Counted from the first letter of the stretch, positions 31,000 to 45,796 are shown. The stretch is 64,000 nucleotides of DNA from Rusavskia elegans (GCA_011316305.1 SAUG01000062.1:1-64000); one strand, 5' to 3'. Notes: generated by a model not told the origin, from the letters alone. Numbers and translations are program-made.

Positions 31000-33900
31000 A
31001 ATATTCGAACTATAAAACTCGAATATTTTCTTCTATATAAATAGATTTTTACTTTTTTTATACTAACATCTAGCGGATTAAAATCTTCTTTAAAGTTTTT
31101 TCTATCTTCTATCTATATAACGCGGTTTCCAAAGCCTATTCCGATATATTTTCTATTATTTTCTAGCTAATATAATCTATAAAAATAACAGATAATATTG
31201 AAATAAATATAGATTTTGATATAGTAGAATAAATTATAGGAGTAACCCTATTTATTTAATTAATTAAAAAATAGATATTTTAGAAACAAGTATTTGTTTT
31301 TAAATAAAACGTCAAAATAAAGTTATTTAAAACGTTAAATTAATATAGAATCTACTAGAAATTAAAATTATATTATTTAGAATATTATATCGATTTTACT
31401 AGAAGTTTAATAAAAACTAGCTATTATATCTAATAATAGATTTCTTTCAACTACTAATAGATATTAAATATATCAATAAATAGCTATAATAGCTAGTTAA
31501 CTAGATGTTAAATTAATATTAGTTAAAAGTTAACTAGAGATTCGAATATTAACTTTTAAAAAAATTGTATTTAAATAATCGATTTTCGCGTAATTAATTA
31601 ATTAGTAGTATTAGTATAGATTAAATAGTTAAATTAATTCTATATTACGCGACTCTTTGAATTTTACCTAGTAAAATTCTGATTACTAAACAGTTCAGAG
31701 TTCGAATCCCGAAAAAACCTCTTTTTTAGAAATTTTTATCCGATTTTTACGCCTTCTATAAAGTATCTAGAGTACTAAAATCGACGAATTAGGCTAAATT
31801 ATTACGTAATCTATAGATTCGCTTATTTTTAACTCTATTTTATTAATAAAGATAATAGTAAAACTCGCTGTTAACTAAATATTGAACCAATATTAAAAAT
31901 TTATTTCGTTGTTAACAAGTGATCTATAGATTAATTAATTACTAATAAGTTTTTAGTTTCTAAAAAGATCTAGTTTTAGTTGAATTCGAAATTTATATAT
32001 AATTTCTGACTATATAATACAGCGAGCTAACTTCTAATTCGTTTAAATAAACCATTAAAGGAATATTTTCGAGGAATTTTCGAAAACGACGAGATTTTAA
32101 CCAATCAGATATTGATTAATTATCAAAATACTATTTAGAAACAGCTATTTGCCTCTAAAGTAAAAATATTATATAAAATTTTTATTTCCTAAATTTAATT
32201 AGCGCGTTAAAGCCTCGATATAAATTATCTAATCTATAATTCTTTAGCGCGAATTTATAGAACGATCTATATATTAAACTTTCGGTATAGATTATATAAT
32301 CTATATTACTTTAATATAAACTTTAATCTAAGTTTTAATATAAATTTTAATTAAATTTTAACGCGAATATTAGTATATATTTTAGTATAGACTTTATTTA
32401 AACTACTATATATTTTAATATTTCTATTCGATATATAGATAAATTTTTTTTAAATTACTAGCTTTTACTATTTTCGAATTCTATTTCAATTAATAGAATC
32501 TTTTTATACCGCGTAGATAATATTATTTTAAACTATTAGTTTCTACTAATATTAAATTCTAATTCTAATTCTAAAGTCTTTTATATATTTTTTTTTTAAA
32601 TTTTTAAATATTTATCGTTTCGTTTTTCTCTAATACTATTCGATAATATCTTTTATTAAAGTTATTAAAATAGTAACTTTTTTAAAATAATTTTTTATAA
32701 ATTTTTAATTATAGTTTATAGATCCGAAAAAGTTTTAGATATTTTTAATATTTATTAAAATCTTCTATTTTATAACAGCTTTTAATTTATTATAGTAAAT
32801 AAATAAATCGTTATATCTTATAATAAATTCTATAAAATCGACTTTTTTTTTATAGAATTTATATTTTTCTAGTTTATAATATAAATCTTTTCTTTTTAGA
32901 TATTTAAAAACTTTATCGACGTATTATTTATCTTCTTCGAATATTTTAAAATAAATTAAAATATTATCGAAATAGACGATAATAAATATATTATAAATTA
33001 TATTTTAATACGTTATTAAAACGTATATATACTCGAATAATATAACTATATATTTATAAAAATTATTTTATATACGAAAAGTTATTTTCTATTATTTCCC
33101 GGCCTTTATTTATATAAAGTTATATATTTTTTAAAAATCGAATTTTATAAAATATTTTACTTTAAAAAGTCTACTTTAAAATTTATTAATTTTTAATAGT
33201 AAATATCGGTTTCTAATTATAATATCGTTTAGCTTCCGGTAATCGATATATAAACGGAATATTCTATCTTTTTTAAATATAAAAAAGATCGGATATTCTA
33301 CTAGTAATTAAAATTTTCTAATAAATTTCTTTTTTATATTATTATTTAAATATTTATAGAATATTTCGAGTTCTATTATAGTTAATAGGTAAATAGATCT
33401 AAATATAGATTATTTATCCAATTTAAATCTATTTTTATAATTTTATAGTTAATATTTAGATAGTATTTTTATAGTTACTTCTTTCCGAAATAAATTTATC
33501 TAATTTTTATATTTATTTAAAACCTTTTTAATAGATTTTCTTTAAATTTTTTATTAGATAATATAGAATTTTCGAAAAATTCGTAATTTTTTTTTCTATT
33601 TCTATTTTATTAATCTAGCTAACTTCTACCGATATTTAATAAATCGGATCTAAATAGTTTTTAGTTATCTTTTTTTAAAATCATAAATTCGCGCTTTATA
33701 TTCTACTAGAAATTACTATTTCGTTGTAGGCTAGATATTTTTTATATAGGAATATCGTTCAAAACTAAATATTCTTTTTTTCTAGTTTATTATTAAATTA
33801 TAATCTTTTATTTAAAAAATTCTAAATATAATTATATAGCTAGTTATCTAAATAATATTAAACTAAAATTTCTTTTAATACTAATTAATTATTATTTAAA

Positions 33901-36697
33901 GCGATATTATATTTTTAATAACCTTTTTATTTCTATTTAATATTTCATTTCTATTAATAACTATTAAATTATATAGATTCCTTTTTTTAATCCGAAAAAT
34001 CTATTTTATTTTAGTTAAATTTTCTAATAAAAAATTTCCGGTTACGTTTAAATCGATAAATATTTTAATTTTATATAGTCTATTATTAGTTTCGATAATG
34101 ATTTTAATTTCGAATATATATATATAGCTAGCTAAATTTAGTTAATTTTATTAGACTATAAAGTTATACGTTTATAATATATTTATTACTACGAAATTCT
34201 ATTTTTTTTCGAATTATTATTTATATTTTCGTAAATCCGCTTTTTATAATCTATTTATAAAATAAATTTATACAATTTCTAATTAAAAATTTTATTTTAT
34301 TTTTATTATTACTTCTAGTATTAATACTTACTATAAATAATATATTCGGAATAGCTATAAATATTATAATTTCCGATTTTAATAGATATTACTAGAATTT
34401 ATTAATATAGTTTCGATAAATACTATCCGGCTCTTTATTTTTCTAATTCGTAGATATTATAGTTATTGTTATAGTAAATATTCTAGCTAAATAGTAAATA
34501 TTGATTTTCTATTATTACGTTTATTATAATATCGGTTTAGAAATAATTTTATTTTTAGAAATATTATTTTCTAGTTCTTTCTCTAATATATTAACGATAT
34601 TATTTACTTTTTAATCCTACTAGTTGTTTTATAGATATTTATCGTTAAAATATAAATTATAAATTATTTTAAATCCTTTATAGATTATTATAAATCTTTT
34701 TTTTACTAATTTTTTATTATATCCTATTTTAAAGTAAAGAATTTTTAGTTTTATTTATTAAATATTTTCTATTACGGATATCTATTTAGAAACAGCTTTT
34801 TTTTAGTTAGTTTTTTTAAGATTCGTAGTAAAACGTTATTAATTATTATTTTCTATAGTATTTTATCGTTTTTTATAAATAAATTTTTTTATATAAATTA
34901 GTTTTCTAGAATATAAATCTATTATTATCGTCTTCTAAAATTATTTTTTACTAGTTTTTAGAATCTTTTTTTAATATAGTATTAAATTATTATTATTATT
35001 TCTAGTTTAATCGATACTTTTTCGCGAAGTAACTTAATTTAATATAGTTATAATACGGTTTAGAATTTTTATTTTTTTACGATTTTTAGAATTTTTTCCT
35101 TTATATTATTATTATAAAAAGTCTAGTTCCATTAATATAGATTTATAGTAGCTATTTTCCGACTATCTTTTATTTAGATACTGTTTTCTATAAAGCTATT
35201 CCGGATAACGCCCCGCGTTACTTTATAGTCTATTACTATATCGTTTCTCTATATTTTTTTTATATAATTTATTATCGAAGTTAATAGATATTTTAATTAG
35301 ATTATTAGAAATTTTATATATTCGACTATTATATATAAATTCGTTTCTTATTCGCTTTTTAAATCTTTTTCTAAATTCTATATATAGAACGTCGTTATTC
35401 TATTACGTTAATAGTATCTATTTTTTAAATCGTACGGCGTAGTTAAATACTACGTTTTTCTATTAAAGGTATTAAATAAAACGTTTAATAATTTAAATTT
35501 CGTTCGAAATTCTAAAAATTTTATAAATAGTTTTTTTAAACTTTATAAACTGTTCGAAAATATCTTTATTATCTTCGTTATCGTCTATATATTATTAAAG
35601 AAAAGGTTTTATCTAATATTAGACTCGTCTTCGAAAATAGAATATAGCAAAAAAGATTTTCTTTTTTTCGGGTATAAAATAGAATACGAAATATATATCT
35701 AATTATATAAATTAATCTTTTAATTTATTATAATTTCTATAATATTTATCGGATTTATTAATTTTAATATTATAGTTAAAATAATTAATAGTAGAAAAAC
35801 TAACTTTTTTATTATTATTATTATCTTTTATCTAAGTTTCCTTTTTTTTTAAATTCGGGCTATTTTATTATATAGTTAAAAATATTTAAAATAGAAATTT
35901 AATATTAATCTATAATAGATATTTTAAAAGTATTTAAAATATTCTAGAACTATTAAAAGGAATCTAGTATTTTTAAAATTCGGTTAAATTTATTAGTATA
36001 TCTATAGACGTAAATATAATAAATAATTATTTAAATTAATATAAAAATAAAATCGTTTAATTACAAAAATTATATATAGCGATAACTAATAAATTATTTA
36101 TAAACTATAAAAGCGTCGAGTTCGAAGTTTATATAGATAATAAAATTCTCTATTATTTAGATTATTTATTAATTAAAATAACTAATTTAATTTTATTTTA
36201 ATATATTTATTTACCGAAACTATTAAAATAATCTATTTTCAAAATATTTTCTTACTAAAATAACTGAAAAGAAAATATTTATAGTATTTATTTATTAAAA
36301 CTACTAAAATATTTTTTAGTACTAATATTAAAGCCGTTTCATATATTTTTATCTATCGAAATATAATAGAAAATTCAACGCTATATTAAATACTACCGCG
36401 TTTTCGAAAATACGCCGCCTATATTTATAATATAAATTCTAAAATTAGATATTAAATTTAAAAAATTTTAAACTAAATATTAATATTTTTAAATCAAATA
36501 AACGGCTAGATTTCGATTTAAATATCGACTAATATAGTAGAAATTTTAACTAGTATAATAATAGATATTTTTAGAAATTATCTATAAGATTTTTTTTTAG
36601 AAAATTTATTATATATTTAGATATCAAAATTAATTTTAATATTTTTTTTTATATCTTCGGCGAATTTAATAGTATAAATTTAAATTACCGACCTTAT
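31000..36697 (-). pseudogene. RIP-degraded Ty3/gypsy element fragment (gag-protease-RT)
   Basis: Read on the minus strand, domains occur in gypsy order. A gag zinc knuckle lies at about 35,011-35,055, with its three Cys and one His codons all changed to Tyr codons in the CX2CX4HX4C spacing. An RT block at about 33,195-33,330 reads YPIFFIFKKDRIFRLYIDYR, then KLND. The RT catalytic box is at about 32,960-32,985 (VYFDNILIYF, where DD is expected), and a later block reads VDFIEFII near 32,840. Only about 1.4-2 kb remains to the left edge of the AT block, and I found no integrase or LTR there, so the 3' part may be truncated or unrecognisable. The right limit is set by the nested element at 36,698; whether the element resumes after 40,102 is unknown. 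Confidence 0.72.
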
Positions 36698-37106
36698 TAT
36701 TACGTCTACGACTTTATAGAAGTTCCCAGGAAAATTAGTTAAACAAGCGAGCCTAATTATCGATAGCCGTCTATAGCCGCTATAGCCGTTCTTTATAAAA
36801 GGACTTTTAGTATACGGCTATCTATCGGCTTTTATAGCTATTTTTAATATATATATTATTTATTACTTCTATAGATAGCTTCTTTTATTAATCGTTAATA
36901 TAATTATTAAATACGTTTCTACTATTCTCTTTTTAATTATTTTATAACGAAAATATCTTATAATATTACGACCGTACCTCTACAGCTATATAGGATTAGT
37001 TACGATAATTTATATTAGGATTCCTTTATTATTTAGTAGCTCGGACTATATCTATAGTTATAGTTAGATTTAAATATAATACTTTCTAATATATAGAGAG
37101 GTTATA
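36698..37106 (+). repeat. 5' LTR of copy A
   Basis: It starts TATTACGTC and ends GGTTATA; the family termini were TG...CA before mutation. It aligns with the LTR at 39,694 and, reversed, with the LTRs of copies B and C. Confidence 0.88.
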
Positions 37107-39693
37107 TTTTAATAATTTACTATATTAGTTTTATTATCCTATCCGATAGACCGAAGTAATTCTATTAAAGTAGTAATACCTAATATCTATAAAAGAGATA
37201 AAAGATTTTTAAAACTATAAATTAATTAGATAAACGTCTATTTCGTATTATATATAAACTAGTTTATAAATAAAATAGTTAAAGTTTTATTTATAACTTC
37301 GTATCTAGTAGAAGCTATTTTTAATTAGGTATAGCTTCGAATAGAAGACTACTTCGATAATCCGGAAGGATAGAAGGAAAATAAAATAGAATAAATCTTC
37401 TACGTCTTTAGTAATTTTATTACAGCTATAAAAGAAGCCTTTAAAAATAATAATAAAATTAGAGTAACAGGTAGGAAACTAATAGTTTTAAAGTAATAGA
37501 AGTCGGTAGCTATTTACGCTATTTAGTTTAGAATATTAGCTTATAAAATAGACTAGAAAAATTTAGCCTTAAAAGTTTACTTTTATAAAAGACTTTATAT
37601 AAGAATTAAAGAAACTATAGTAGTAATTAAAAAACTAAATTCGTTAACAGAATTTATAAAACTAGTAATAAAAATCGATATTAGATAATATAAAATATAT
37701 TTAGATAAATAAACGCTTAATAAAATAGGACCTGTTAAAAGAAAGTCTAAAGGAAATCTAATAAAGCTTAATACTACTAAAACTAGAAGATTACGAACTA
37801 AAGCTTATTATTTATATAGAAAAACGGGATATTTTAAAAGGAATTATCTAATTAAAAAAATAACTAAAATAACCGAAAATTCGTTTAAAATAATAGAGAA
37901 ATTACTAGAAAAAAAAACTATTAAATATATAGTAAAAAGCTAGTTAATCTACTATAATAATAATTACTCTATCTATCTATTAGATAAAAAGCAATTAGGA
38001 TAAAATTTTAAAAAACTAAAAAAATATAGAAATTAAAAAAGCCGATATTCGAATTTAAACTATATAAAACCGAAAAACCTTTTACTATAGTATTTAAAAT
38101 TAAAATCGGAAGTTAATAAATAATAGCTTTAGTAAATAGAAAGTAGAATAATAAAATTATAAAAGGATTTTATAATAAAATTAAAGGATATCTCTATAGA
38201 TAAATAATATATAATAATAGGATCCTCGATATCGAAATTAGGATAAAATACGGACTAATTAAAATAAGAAACTTTATAATAATTAATAGTTTAAAAGATT
38301 ATATTATTTTAGAAAACGAATAGAAAAAATTAATTTTAAAAAAACCGCTAAAAAAAAGTACAGTCGGTAAAAAAATAGAACTATAAATAATTTATCTTCT
38401 AGCCTATAAAAACCTCTTATATAAAGAAATAGATATTCTATTAATAATAAATTATAAGAAAATTAAATACTTAGATACTAAATTTAAAAAAGACGGAAAA
38501 GTATAGAAAATAGAAATTTAGAAGAAATACTACTACTTCCTTTAAAAACTTACTAAAAAATATAATAAAAACGGAAAAATAATCTAGAAATTCTAAATAA
38601 ACTATATTAAAAAAATATATTAAAATATAGTTAAAGCTATAGATAAAATCGAATATTATAAATCTAATTAGATAGATTAGAACGAAGAAATATTAGATCT
38701 AATATAAAATATATAACTAAAAAGCGAAAGAATATTAGATCTAATATAAAGCGTATAACTAAAAAACGACGATTTTAACTAGTATCTATCCTTATTATTA
38801 TTATAGGATAAAATAGTTACTAAAAAATAAAAATTAGTAGAACTATTAAAAGAACCAGAAATAACTTATAATATAAATACTTAATTTAAAATATATAAAT
38901 AGTAGTAGTAAAAGAACTTTTTACTAAACTTTTTTTAGGACCTTATATTTTCTATAGATTAAGAAAAGTTAAATTCTTTTAAAAATTAATCTAAATTATC
39001 CGAATTAAATCTAGATATTAATTTAACGGACGCTTTTTATATAGCTAGTATAAAACTACCGGAAGACTAAAATATAATAAAATTATTAAATTTATTAAAA
39101 TAAAATAGAATATATTATTTCTAAATAATAAAATTACTTTCGCGTTTATCTAATACGCGATAATAAGTAATAAAATACTTTTATTTTCTAAAAAGTCGAC
39201 GGAAATCTAATTCTTAAACTAAACGCTAATTATAAATTTTCTTTTCGGAATTAAAAAAGAATTTAATATAATAGCGGGCTTCGGAATATTTATTAAAAAT
39301 AATAGTAATATTAAAATAAAATTTACTCCTTTTATCTTTAAAATACTTTTCTATAGAAAATTAGTAGAAAAAAAAATAAAGAAAAAATAATATATAGGTA
39401 GTATTAGAAATTAAAAAGTTATAAAATTTCTAAACCCGAATATATTTACTATAAATATTACTACTAACCTTAATTTTATACTTTTTTAATAGATTATAGA
39501 TATATAGAAAATAAGGAAAAGATATTATAATTCTTTTTAACTAAATATAATAAAATAATTTTAACCGGTTTCCTTTCCGAAAATATATAATAAAGATATT
39601 AAAGGAAAGAAAATAGAAAAATAGATAATAAACTTCCTTTTATATTCTATAGACGGAATTTATACTAGGTAAAAAGCGATATAAAAGAAACCG

Positions 39694-40102
39694 TATTATA
39701 TCTACGACTTTATAGAGGTTCTTTAAAAAATTAGTTAAATAAGCGAGCCTAATTATCTATAGCTGTTTATAGCCGCTATAGCCGTTTTTTATAAAGAGAT
39801 TTTTAGTATACGGCTACCTATCGGCTTTTATAACTATTTTTAATATATATATTATTTATAACTTCTATAGATAGCTTCTTTCGTTAGTTATTAATATAAT
39901 TATTAAATATATCTCTACTATTCTCTTTTTAATTATTTCGTAATAAAAATACTTCGTAATATCGCGACCGTATCTCTATAGCTATATAGAATTAGTTACA
40001 ATAACCTATACTAGGACTCCCTTATTATTTAGTAGCTCGGACTATATCTATAGCTATAGTTAGGCTCGAACGTAACGTCCTCTAATATACAGGGACGTTA
40101 TA
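39694..40102 (+). repeat. 3' LTR of copy A
   Basis: Begins TATTATATCTACGAC and ends GGGACGTTATA. It is the same length as its partner, and the differences I checked are transitions. Confidence 0.88.
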
Positions 40103-40614
40103 TTTATATCGGGGATTTAAAAACGGTATTAAAAGTTAGTTTTATTATTATAGTCGAAAAAAATATATATTTTCTTTTAATCTATAAATTTATCTTTTCT
40201 ATTACTAATTAATAATAGTTTTAATAGTATAGAAAAATAGTATTTATAACTTTAGTTTCTAAAATAATCGATCGAAAATCTAATCCTATTAAAAGTTTTA
40301 TACAACGAAACTAGCTATCTATTAATTTTAGGTCTATTTTTAATTCGATTTCTAATATATATATATCTGATTCTACTATTTCGGATAAAAATTCTATTAA
40401 TAGATTAATTTTATTTAATATAGCTCGAATATTATTTTCTATAGTACGAATATATCGTTTTATAACGTTATTTTAATTAAAATAATATAGCTCGGTAGTT
40501 TAATATAAAACATTAATAGAAATATATTATTTTCTATATCAGCGAATTTTATAATAGATTTTTAAATTGGACCGGCTGATAGTTATTTTAATTTAAATAA
40601 TCTAAATAATCTAA

Positions 40615-40860
40615 TTATATTAACATTTTCCAAAACCGGTTTGAAACCATTTAATCCACGTTTAGCCGCTTAGCCGCTTAGCCGTTTATTTTCAAATTGG
40701 TTTATATCTATTTTTTAAAAATAAATTTAGCCGTTTTTAACTCGTTAAATCGTCTAAATCGTTTAAATTATCTAATCTATTTAAATTTTTTAAATTATTT
40801 AAATTATCTAATCTATTTAAATATTTTAAATTATTTAAAATTTCCTACTACTTTACTAGT
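40615..40860. repeat. Less mutated island with short tandem repeats
   Basis: Within the block this stretch keeps several CA and TG dinucleotides (for example CCAAAACCGGTTTGAAACCA). It then carries tandem TTAGCCGC copies near 40,665-40,685 and a roughly 39-bp repeat of TTTAAATTATCTAATCTATT. A palindromic CAAACCGGTTT-type sequence occurs twice, the second copy with C-to-T changes. Confidence 0.55.
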
Positions 40861-43800
40861 CGATAGTCGCTATAGTAAATCTAATAACTACGTATTCGAT
40901 AGAATAATCGCTTTATTTTATAATAAACGTATATTTAGTTTCTAGAACTGTTATTATAATTAGAAAAACTATTTTTTACCAGATAATTTAATTATTATAT
41001 ATTTAATAACCTTATAATAAACGTATAATTATAAATTTATTTCGTTATACGCGAGTATAGTAGAATATTAATATCCGAAAACTATATTTTCGTACCTTTT
41101 ATAATTTCTAGTCTACTATTCGGTATATCTTTCTATTTTTTCTAAACTGTTTTATTTATAATAGCTTTTTATTAAATATTTAAAATCTATTACTAAATTT
41201 ACTAGTTCTTTTTTAATTTTTTAATAATATTATAAAATTTAAATACTATTTTTAAATTCTAGTCTAACTATATTAATTTTTTCCTCGGCGGCTAACTAAT
41301 ATCTTTTATCTAGTATATTACGTATAATATACTATTATCTATCTTTTATATATAATAGAAACGTATTTTTATTATATAATCCGTTTATAAAATATCTAGT
41401 ATTCCGGCTAATAAATCTTTACCTAAAACTATAATATCGTTAGTATCGGTTTCTTTATAGGCGGTTATAATAGTTTTTCTATAAAATTCTTCGATAGCGT
41501 TTATTCTATCGAATAATTTAAACTAGTTTTTCTATCGAATATATTAATATATATTAATAAATCCGACATTTTTATAATATTATATACCTTTTTAATAGAT
41601 TCGGCTTCGGCTCTACCGTAGATACTAGCGTAGATACTAGCGTAGAAAATAGAGTTCGGATTATTTTCGCTATCGATATTTTATAAGTCCGATATAATTA
41701 ACTATTATAAAAGTTAATTTATTTTAAATAAATATTAAATAAAATAAAATATATATTTTTTATCTATAATTTTAATCGAATAGTAGCTATAGTATATTAG
41801 GTTTATTATTTTTATATTACTATAGATACTATTTACTAGTATATATTTTCGACTTCTATTTCGATAATATATTCGCTAATTAAAAACTTTATTAAAAAAT
41901 TATTCGCATTTATTAATTAGCGAAAATAATATAAATTTAATACTTTAGATATATTTATATTAAATCGGTTTTATCCAAAAATCTAAATTTCTATTATATA
42001 GATATTAAATTATTAATATTATTTAAAATTTCCGTATAATTTTTTCTTTTTTTTTAGATTAAATAGTATATATCTATTTTATCCGATTATCTATTTCCGG
42101 ATATATTTAGTAATAATATTCTAAATATAATTAGAAAAAACGTTCTACTAGTCGAAATAGTATTTAAAAGGTTTTTGATATTAGTATTCGTTAATTATAT
42201 ACTAAAATACTATAATAATATAGTAGTATAGTCTATTTACTATCTATATAATCGACGTTTTCGAATTTCGTTATTTTATTATCTAGAATTATTTATTCCG
42301 TTATAGTGTATTTAAATAATATATAACGAAAATAATATATCTATTAATTAATAGGTCGAAAATCTCTATTATAAAATTATTATATCCTAAATTTTAGTTT
42401 TTACTATCGGAAAAAAATAGTTTACTAATAGTTTTTCTAAATATTAAAACTAAAAATATACTATATTTTAGCTACTACTTTTAGTAATTATTATCTAAAA
42501 TCTAATTTAGATATTTATAATATTAATCTCTTTTATTAGAAATAGATCGTTATTAAATAAACGCCGGATATATTATAATTTTTTTAAATTATTTAATAGC
42601 TATTTAAAATAATTTTTTACTATATTTCGGATATAATTTATAGTCTAAATATAGAGATTTTATAATATTATAAAAATCTAGTTTCGTTAATAGAACTATT
42701 TCGTCTATATAATTTATAATTTATTTTCGCGGCTTCGAAATTCCTAGATTATAATTTAATTAATCTCGTACGAAGATAATTTTTACGAGCTTTATTTTAA
42801 ATTTCTAATATTATATTTTTAAAGCCGATCTACTATATATTATCGGTCTAAAAACCTATTAATCCGTTACTAATATAGATAAATATTTACGCTAATACTC
42901 GAATTTTTATTAATTTTATTAAATTTTTATATTCCGGTAAAAAATTCGGCTTTAATACTATCGTTCTATTTCCGTTTCTTTTATTTCGTTTAAAATAACT
43001 TTATTAAATAAAATCATTTATATTAGTATATCCGTAACTATATAATAGCGAGTCGTAAGATATAAATAATAATAATAATTTATTAAAGCTATTAATATTT
43101 CTACTAATTCGGCTATTACTATTATATAAAGATATTTTCGTAAAAAGTAATACCGAATCGGCGGCCGAAAATTAATATTATATACAACGCGTTGGTAAAA
43201 AAATAATATTATTTAAAATATAAAAAATTTACTAGATTCGTATTAAAATAATATTATATATTATTTATATAAACTATTATTTCTAGGTTTTTATATCTTT
43301 TAATATATCTTTTTCTTTTAGATAATAGTAATATCTTTATATCCGAATATCTATTACCGCCGAGGTTATCTCCTATATATTCGTATTCGAAATCTAGTAT
43401 AAAACCTACGATTAAAATAACTAATAAGATAAAAATAGTCTAATAGATATTAGTATATATAGTAATATATTATAGATACGTATACTTTTTGCAATAAAGA
43501 AAGTAATCGAATTTCGAAAAACGTATTATTAAATTAAATTAAAGTTATTGATAGAAAATAACTTTAGTAATAAAACTTAGTAATATCTAATCTACGAAAT
43601 TCGATATAGTTTCGAAAACGGTTTATATTCTATATATAATAGATAGACCGAAGCTCGTATATAATATATAGTAAATATAAAAGAAAAAATACAATAAAAG
43701 AAATATATTTATATATAAAAAATATATTTTAATTTTATAACAAATATTATAATAGATATTAGACTAATTCCGTTATTTAAATCGATTTAATAAAAGATTA

Positions 43801-45399
43801 ATAGTTTACTATTTCTAATAGCCGACTATAAATACTATTTAAATTCTATATTTTTATTTTATCTCTATATAGATAAACTATTTAAACTATTTTTATTTAT
43901 AAATACTTTATCGTTTAGTAATTATATTAATACTATATCTCGTATAAAAATAAATATTATCGAAATTATAGATATTATATATTTACTAATAATCTACTAA
44001 AATAAATTTCCGATATATTATCTCTATTACTTTCGTCTATCTAGATTTTACCACTATATTCGCCTTTTACTATTCTATTATTAACGTTATTGAAAATAAA
44101 AGATTAAATAAAATCGAAATATAATCTCTATTTATTTTAGTCTAACTAGTTTTTTCTAACTTTAATATTAAATAAAAAGTAAAAAAAGTTACTATTAAAT
44201 CTTTTACTATTTTTACCTTTAAATATAGTATTACTATAAAAATTTAAATCTATTTTTTCTCGAAATATTATTTTACCGCCGTCTAGATCCCGGTCGATTT
44301 TACTTTAAATTACTATTATTTTATAAAAATCTCTAATTTAAACCGCTGAAAAGATAGAAAAAAAGATAGTAGTATTATATAATCGAGTTACTATATTCGA
44401 AAAGATTATAATAATATAATAAAATATTATAACTAAATTATATAAATATATTAAAGGAAGTAAAAAAAGAAAAAACTATATCTACCGTATAAATATTTAA
44501 CGATATCGCGAAGATACAGTTTTAATAGTATTATTTTTATATATTAAAAGTTATATATAAAAGACAAATAAATATAAAAACTTCGAAGTTTTAAAAAAAA
44601 GATATATATATATCGATTATAGTAATAGTTTATCGGAATTTTAAAAAGATAATATTTATTAGTAGAAACGCCGTATATAATTACGCGAAAAGAAAACCAA
44701 ATATTAAATAGTTAGAAAATTAAAAAATAATATAACGTTATTAGAATTCGAATAGAAAAGGTTTTAATCTATCGGGAAAACTAATAAAGCCGTATAGATA
44801 TTTATCGTAAATCTTTAATAAAAATAAAAAAAATGTTTAAAATTTAGTATAAATATTTAATTTAATCTAAATAAATTAAGTTATTATTTTAGAAATAATA
44901 ATTAGCTCGCCCGCGGCTTTAAAATTACTATTTTTTCTAGATCTAAAGGTTTAAATATTAAAAAACTTCTATATTAAAATTAGTATTCCAGCCGATTTTC
45001 GGCTAAAGACGGTTAATTTTTAGCTTAAAATTTCAACTAATTAGGAAGTACGTATCCGCGCGGTCTAGCGGCGACTATATTTAATTCTATATAAAAATCC
45101 CGAATTTTTACTACTTTTTTTATATTATTAATTAAATAACTTTAACGCGATAATAATTAGTCTAAAATTTTTTAAATTATATAAAATCGTATAACGATTC
45201 GAACGTAAAAGTTTCCATTATATTAAAGTTATAGATTTTAAATAATAAAGCTTTTATCGACTTTTATTTCGATATTAAAAAATATTTTACTAATAATAAT
45301 TTCTAGAGAAACCTTTTATCTAGAACGTTTAATAAAAAATATTTATATAAATTTTAATATAGATTTAAATAGTCTATAAATATTTTATAAACGAATTTT

Positions 45400-45473
45400 A
45401 AAACTATTATATTCGTACGTAGTAAATATAGCTACTAAAACTATTATATTCGTACGTAGTAAATATAGCTACT
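45400..45473. repeat. Perfect 37-bp tandem duplication
   Basis: Two identical copies of a 37-bp unit (starting AAAACTATTATATTCGTACG) lie head to tail at 45,400-45,436 and 45,437-45,473. Perfect identity contrasts with the strong divergence of older repeats in the block, which suggests duplication after the mutation phase. Confidence 0.75.
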
Positions 45474-45796
45474 ATAACTACTATATCTAGAACTATAATA
45501 GCTATTAATAATTCGATTTACTACCTTTTTTATCTTATATATTTACTAAAAGTATTACTATTTTAGTTATAATATATAATTTTCTAATATTAAAATATTA
45601 GTAATAGAAACTAGTTAGAAAAGTTTAACTTTTTATTTTTTCGTAAATCTTTTACTAGATCTATTTATTATAGATCTATTATTTTTAAAAAAATTAGAAT
45701 CGTAGAACCGATTATAATATTCGAAGTTAATTTAATTATTTACGAAATATATATTATCATCCGCCGTCTTTCTTTTTAGAATTAGATAGACGATAT

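Larger units (their letters stand above)
36698..40102 (+). mobile_element. Gag-only LTR retrotransposon, copy A (RIP-mutated)
   Basis: LTRs lie at 36,698-37,106 and 39,694-40,102 (409 bp each). Flanking 5-mers are CTTAT and TTTAT, a target duplication differing by one C-to-T change. The coding strand is plus. A gag capsid-like region follows the 5' LTR, and a CCHC zinc knuckle at 37,802-37,848 has all its Cys and His codons mutated to Tyr. Downstream an aspartyl-protease-like region may be present, but no RT or integrase fits in the 2.6-kb interior. The family has two more copies in this window (B and C), both in the opposite orientation. Two 42-bp tandem units sit near 38,690-38,773. Confidence 0.88.
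40103..45796. repeat. Unassigned RIP-mutated repeat sequence
   Basis: 5.7 kb of the same AT-rich, TpG-poor sequence with no LTR pair or domain motif I could recognise on either strand. A less mutated island lies at 40,615-40,710. A perfect 37-bp tandem duplication lies at 45,400-45,473. Copy B inserted at the right edge, so this probably continues after 49,148. Confidence 0.5.

Noticed and set aside
31590..31725. tRNA-like sequence with GAGTTCGAATCCCG (box B-like)
   Set aside because: The T-stem does not pair properly even allowing for C-to-T changes, and no convincing A box, anticodon arm or acceptor stem could be built. It may be a decayed tRNA or SINE relic, but I cannot support it.
40697..40945. 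82-codon frame with Leu-Asn repeats in the AT-rich block
   Set aside because: It begins at TTG, not ATG, and its Leu/Asn/Tyr pattern simply reflects the TTTAAATTATCTAATC tandem repeat. No coding evidence.
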